A DNA stretch of 64,000 nt, from assembly GCA_013397795.1 (NCBI GenBank), contig VZTJ01004172.1, forward strand, positions 221,882 through 285,881. The letters are read 5' to 3'. The DNA comes from Orthonyx spaldingii. Lineage: Eukaryota; Chordata; Aves; Passeriformes; Orthonychidae. How positions within the stretch are numbered: position 1 is the first letter of the stretch; every line of letters starts with the position of its first letter. Positions 61,901 through 64,000 of the stretch are shown here, one piece after another. The position numbers were made by a program, and so were the translations under genes. The notes beneath the pieces are model-generated. The model saw only the letters and a list, made by a program, of their open reading frames with translations, was not told the origin of the DNA and did not search any database.

Positions 61901-62445
61901 GGCTAAAAGTGGAAATACTGGATTTATCTTTTATATATTTTTTATACTGATGGCAGAAATAAAAAATCTTTAAAACATAAGCAAGCTTTAAGTTTGCTTA
62001 ATTAGTTGTTCTAATCTAATAAACAAAAGGGCTTAGTGGTTTTTGTTTCAAGAACTGTATAGACACAAAGGTACCTGTAACCCTCAAAAACTTGTCACTT
62101 GAAAAGCACAGAACATGCTCAATTCTGCTCTTGGCTTTGCTGTTCTTTTTCTATGGAGAATAACATATCCTCTATTCGAAGCTTGTATTTCCAAAACAAG
62201 CAGCATATTCCCATTTCAAAAAGTTTTCTTTCTCTCTCTTACCTTTATATGGCTTCAAGTATTTAATACTGATCCAACCCCTTGTAGGGCTGTCATCAAA
62301 GAACTGCACATGAACACGAGTGGATTTTCCTTTTCCTCTGATTATTGTTCTTTCAATAGGGTGGTTGTATATGAGACACGGCCACCAGGGATAACCTTCC
62401 ATCTTGGCCCACACCAAGTCCCCAGGAGAATACTCACAGGAGACA
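49871..62445 (-). CDS. MSH6: MSH6, DNA mismatch repair protein (exons 2-10 of 10; exon 1 outside window)
   Basis: MutS homologue that pairs with MSH2 as MutS-alpha and recognises base mismatches and small loops in nuclear DNA. Exons on the - strand, 5' to 3': 62445-62243, 59776-59604, 58437-55890, 54586-54321, 53770-53653, 51475-51386, 50812-50658, 50510-50311, 49952-49871. All junctions keep frame; total 3835 nt, 1277 residues plus stop. Exons 5-10 have exactly the human lengths I know (266, 118, 90, 155, 200, 82); exons 2, 3 and 4 are longer by 6, 3 and 3 nt. Domains in order: PWWP (exon 2), acidic linker (exon 3), basic nuclear-localisation stretches, mismatch-binding domain with Phe-Tyr-Glu at about residues 351-353, connector, lever and clamp (exon 4), then the MutS ATPase (exons 5-9) with Walker A GPNMGGKST at about 1051-1059 and Walker B in DELG. 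The PIP box for PCNA binding is in exon 1, beyond the window. Confidence 0.98.
49953..50310 (-). other. MSH6: MSH6 intron 9
   Basis: 358 nt, C-rich on the + strand. No further feature. Confidence 0.9.
50311..50510 (-). CDS. MSH6: MSH6 exon 9
   Basis: 200 nt, human length. Starts ACMVENESEDPSQETITFLY, continues KFIEGACPKSYGFNAARLAD and IPEEVIQKGHRKAKEF. The KSYGFNAA segment is a conserved MutS feature at the end of the ATPase. Acceptor cccag, donor gtaagg. Confidence 0.98.
50658..50812 (-). CDS. MSH6: MSH6 exon 8 (ATPase, after Walker B)
   Basis: 155 nt, human length. Starts RGTATFDGTAIASAVLEELA, continues ERRHCRTLFSTHYHSLVESH and ends RLGHM. The STHYH sequence carries the conserved MutS switch histidine. 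Donor gtaggt, acceptor cccag. Confidence 0.98.
50813..51385 (-). other. MSH6: MSH6 intron 7
   Basis: 573 nt, nothing recognisable. Confidence 0.9.
51386..51475 (-). CDS. MSH6: MSH6 exon 7 (ABC signature and Walker B)
   Basis: 90 nt, human length. Encodes ESTFFVELSETSSILQHATE, then HSLVLVDEL and the first base of Gly. STFFVELSE is the MutS signature loop and LVLVDE the Walker B with the catalytic Glu. The acceptor is AAG (tttaaag). Confidence 0.98.
51476..53652 (-). other. MSH6: MSH6 intron 6
   Basis: 2.2 kb, A-rich on the + strand (T-rich on the transcribed-sense strand). No repeat or RNA gene recognised. Confidence 0.85.
53653..53770 (-). CDS. MSH6: MSH6 exon 6 (ATPase)
   Basis: 118 nt, human length. 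Encodes AGLLVVMAQLGCYVPADACR, then LTPIDRVFTRLGASDRIMA. The TRLGASD motif is a hallmark of the MutS ATPase. Acceptor gtgcag, donor gtgagt. Confidence 0.98.
53771..54320 (-). other. MSH6: MSH6 intron 5
   Basis: 550 nt, nothing recognisable. Confidence 0.9.
54321..54586 (-). CDS. MSH6: MSH6 exon 5 (Walker A)
   Basis: 266 nt, human length. Starts DVLMSLAHYSQGGDGPLCRP, includes SRHPCISKTFFGDDFIPND and ends SCVLVTGPNMGGKSTLMRQ. The GPNMGGKST P-loop binds ATP phosphate. The mammalian C8 run in this exon is absent: the codons before FLEL are GCT CGT CCC. Confidence 0.98.
54587..55889 (-). other. MSH6: MSH6 intron 4
   Basis: 1.3 kb, nothing recognisable. Confidence 0.88.
55890..58437 (-). CDS. MSH6: MSH6 exon 4 (linker, mismatch-binding, connector, lever, clamp)
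   Basis: 2548 nt, three more than human. Begins with Ser/Glu-rich sequence and basic clusters such as KRVKSRERAVNAKRRRV and KRKRREEKKPAKR (nuclear localisation). YVPEDYLNKCTPGVRRWWQL leads into KVGKFYELYHMDA, whose Phe-Tyr-Glu wedge inserts at mismatches. Connector and lever follow (e.g. TPFGKRLLKQWLCAPLCNP; LPDLERLLSKIHS), then the coiled clamp. Ends at ECIAVL plus one base. The coding strand has ten consecutive A residues (+ strand T run 56499-56508) within the YSKKKI codons. Acceptor tttccag, donor gtaaga. Confidence 0.98.
58438..59603 (-). other. MSH6: MSH6 intron 3
   Basis: 1.2 kb, AT-rich, nothing recognisable. Confidence 0.88.
59604..59776 (-). CDS. MSH6: MSH6 exon 3
   Basis: 173 nt (human 170). 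Encodes SSDGETKKGGVFYSTKPEIK, then RAMVLADDAMSKDKTKRLEL and VVCNDPSDTEEEEEEME, ending on a complete codon. It covers the helical tail of the PWWP module and the acidic run. Acceptor ttacag, donor gtaaaa. Confidence 0.97.
59777..62242 (-). other. MSH6: MSH6 intron 2
   Basis: 2.5 kb. The exon-proximal half (about 60,060-60,540) is C-rich and the rest AT-rich. No repeat or RNA gene recognised. Confidence 0.88.
62243..62445 (-). CDS. MSH6: MSH6 exon 2 (PWWP domain)
   Basis: 203 nt (human 197). Encodes VSCEYSPGDLVWAKMEGYPW, then WPCLIYNHPIERTIIRGKGK and STRVHVQFFDDSPTRGWISI, ending one base into Gly. The PWWP domain reads H3K36me3 and brings MutS-alpha to transcribed chromatin. Acceptor ctgcag, donor gtaaga. 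One base completes a codon shared with exon 1, as in human. Confidence 0.97.
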
Positions 62446-62647
62446 CTGCAGAGACAACAAATGTGTCATTTAAGGAACACAAACATTTAAAACAGCTCTC
62501 TTCACAAATGTAACTGCACACTGCTGCTGAGCATTTTGCTCTCTTATGGTCTTGGAAGGCTCCCAGAGGGTGCAACCTGGATTACACACTCCTATACCAC
62601 CAACACCACTTCTCTTAAACTTTTTTGATTCGCTGGATCCCCACAGA

Positions 62648-63105
62648 GATAGAGCTTTCTCATAAAATGGTTTGGGTTCAAAGGGCCCCTAAAGATCACC
62701 TAGTCCCACCCCCTGCCATGCACAGGGACACTTTCCACTAGACCAGGCTGCTCAAAGCCCTGTCCAATGTGGCCTTGAACACTTAAAGGGATGGAGCATC
62801 CACAGCTTCTCTGAGCAACCTGTTCCAGAGTCTCACCAACCTCACAGCAAAGAATTTTTTCCTAGTATCCAATCTAAGCCTCTTCTCTTCAGTTTGAAGC
62901 TATTCCCCCTTGTCCTGTCAGTACATGCCCTGTAACAAGCTGCTCCCCAGGTTTCTTGCAGGCCTCCTCAGGTAGGAAGGTGCTGAAAGGTCTCTTTGGA
63001 GCCTTCTCTTCTCCAGGCTGAACAGCCCCAACTCTCTCATACTGTCTACACAGGAGAGGTGCTCCAGACCCGTGAGCATCTCCGTGGCCTCCTCTGAGCT
63101 AACAG
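62648..63105 (-). mobile_element. CR1 LINE 3' fragment A
   Basis: The + strand reads as the complement of a CR1 3' end: aagatcacctagtcccaccc, then actagaccaggctgctcaaag and ggatggagcatccacagctt. It runs into the ORF2 C-terminal part, which on the - strand gives EHLSCVDSMRELGLFSLEKR. The element's 3' end is at the low coordinate; it is 5'-truncated at about 63,105. Confidence 0.9.
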
Positions 63106-63108
63106 TCA

Positions 63109-63235
63109 CAGAGGACTGGCTGAGATCAGAAGGAGTCTCTGGAGGTCACTAGTCCAACCCCCCTCCTCAAGCTGGGCCACCTAGAGCCATGTGTAACCAG
63201 ATTCCTCATGGACCTAAGGGAGGGGGAGAGTAGCT
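63109..63235 (-). mobile_element. CR1 LINE 3' fragment B
   Basis: The + strand tctctggaggtcactagtcc, aacccccctcctcaagctgg and gccacctagagccatgtgt matches the complement of the last bases of another CR1 subfamily. It starts right where fragment A ends, and is 5'-truncated near 63,235. Confidence 0.8.
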
Positions 63236-63580
63236 GGGTCCAACCAGATCTTAACTAAAAGATTGCAGACTAGGTATTATGAATTTGCTTAGTATATAAC
63301 TAAGAGAAGTTTTCCTGTAGAGACTAAATTTCAACCAGGCACCTAAGGAAAAAAGTAAAACTTACAACACCCTCAAGCTACAAAGAATTAATAAATAAAA
63401 AACTCTATCTGCACTGCAAAGCATCTGGTGCAGCTTTTATTTGCTGTCTCTTCCTTCCCACAGATTTCACCCCAGGCACTGCCACACCCCCACAGATGAT
63501 AGCTGGGATACTCCTGCAGGCTGTGGCCCAACAACCACTCAGTTTGCTGACGTTTGGGACACTTGCCATCACGATGTGCA

Positions 63581-64000
63581 GCACAAGAGAGGCATGGAGC
63601 TCCTGGAGCGGGTCCAGTAGAGGACAACAAAGATGATTATAGGAATAGAGCATCTCTCTTACAAGGAAAGGCTGACGGACCTGGGCCTGGTCGGCCTCCA
63701 GGAGAGATGACAGAGAGGACTTCATCCATGCGCATAAATATCTAAATGGGGAGCTACCAAGAAGATGGAGCCAGGCTTTTCTTGGTGGTAGCCAGCATTA
63801 GGACAAGAGACAATGGCAGAAACTGATGCACAGAAGTTCCATTTGCACACGAGGAAATACTCCCTTACTGTTTGTATCTCTGCGCATTAGAGCTGACTGT
63901 CCAGAGAGGTGGAGTCTCTCTCATTGGAGATACTCAAAACTGTGTGAATACAATCCTGCGCCATGCGCTCCGGGATGATCCTGCTCGAGCAGGGAGGCCG
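63581..64000 (+). mobile_element. CR1 LINE 3' fragment C, runs off the window
   Basis: Sense CR1 3' region: catggagctcctggagcggg, gcatctctcttacaaggaaa, then atccatgcgcataaatatct and ctgctcgagcagggagg at the window edge. Opposite in orientation to fragments A and B. The true 3' end should lie within about 60-80 nt past 64,000. Confidence 0.88.

Larger units (their letters stand above)
62446..64000 (-). other. MSH6: MSH6 intron 1 (3' part), CR1-rich
   Basis: Non-coding to the window edge. Holds three CR1 fragments in both orientations (62648-63105 -, 63109-63235 -, 63581-64000 +). I found no exon 1 sequence (PIP box start) here, so it must lie beyond 64,000. Confidence 0.85.

Overview
This is vertebrate nuclear DNA, almost certainly from a bird. 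Every protein-coding piece is a GT-AG spliced exon of a conserved vertebrate gene, introns are compact, interspersed repeats are sparse, and every interspersed repeat I can recognise is of the CR1 LINE type typical of birds and other sauropsids. I cannot name the species. One ambiguous base (N at 1355) next to a long T run points to a draft assembly.

Two convergent genes fill the window. On the + strand, positions 1 to about 49,835 carry FBXO11 from inside intron 1 to the 3' end. All 22 coding exons from human-equivalent exon 2 to exon 23 are present, and reading frames join exactly at every junction. Together they encode 850 residues: a short N-terminal stretch, the F-box, a long right-handed beta-helix of CASH/PbH1 repeats, and a C-terminal UBR-type zinc finger. 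On the - strand, 62,445 down to 49,871 carries MSH6 exons 2 to 10 (1277 residues): the PWWP domain, an acidic/basic linker, and the complete MutS mismatch-binding, connector, lever, clamp and ATPase regions. The first exon of each gene (FBXO11 poly-Q/P start; MSH6 PIP-box start) lies outside the window, so neither promoter is visible.

Layout: 1-13,158 FBXO11 intron 1; 13,159-21,993 exons 2-7 (N-terminus and F-box); 21,994-32,480 mostly intron, with a nearly pure G/T tract and a CpG-rich candidate regulatory element; 32,481-47,938 beta-helix exons, with a decayed CR1 in intron 11; 48,326-48,631 zinc finger and stop; 48,632-49,835 FBXO11 3' UTR; 49,800-49,870 the shared tail-to-tail end; 49,871-62,445 MSH6; 62,446-64,000 MSH6 intron 1 with three CR1 fragments.

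The gene products work in different pathways (SCF ubiquitin ligase substrate receptor; MutS-alpha DNA mismatch repair). What joins them is the 3' end: their AATAAA poly(A) signals are one base apart on opposite strands, in a short near-palindrome. I found no undescribed gene system. The best leads are this overlapping terminator, a 10-base A run inside the MSH6 coding sequence, and a clustered-motif element in FBXO11 intron 7.
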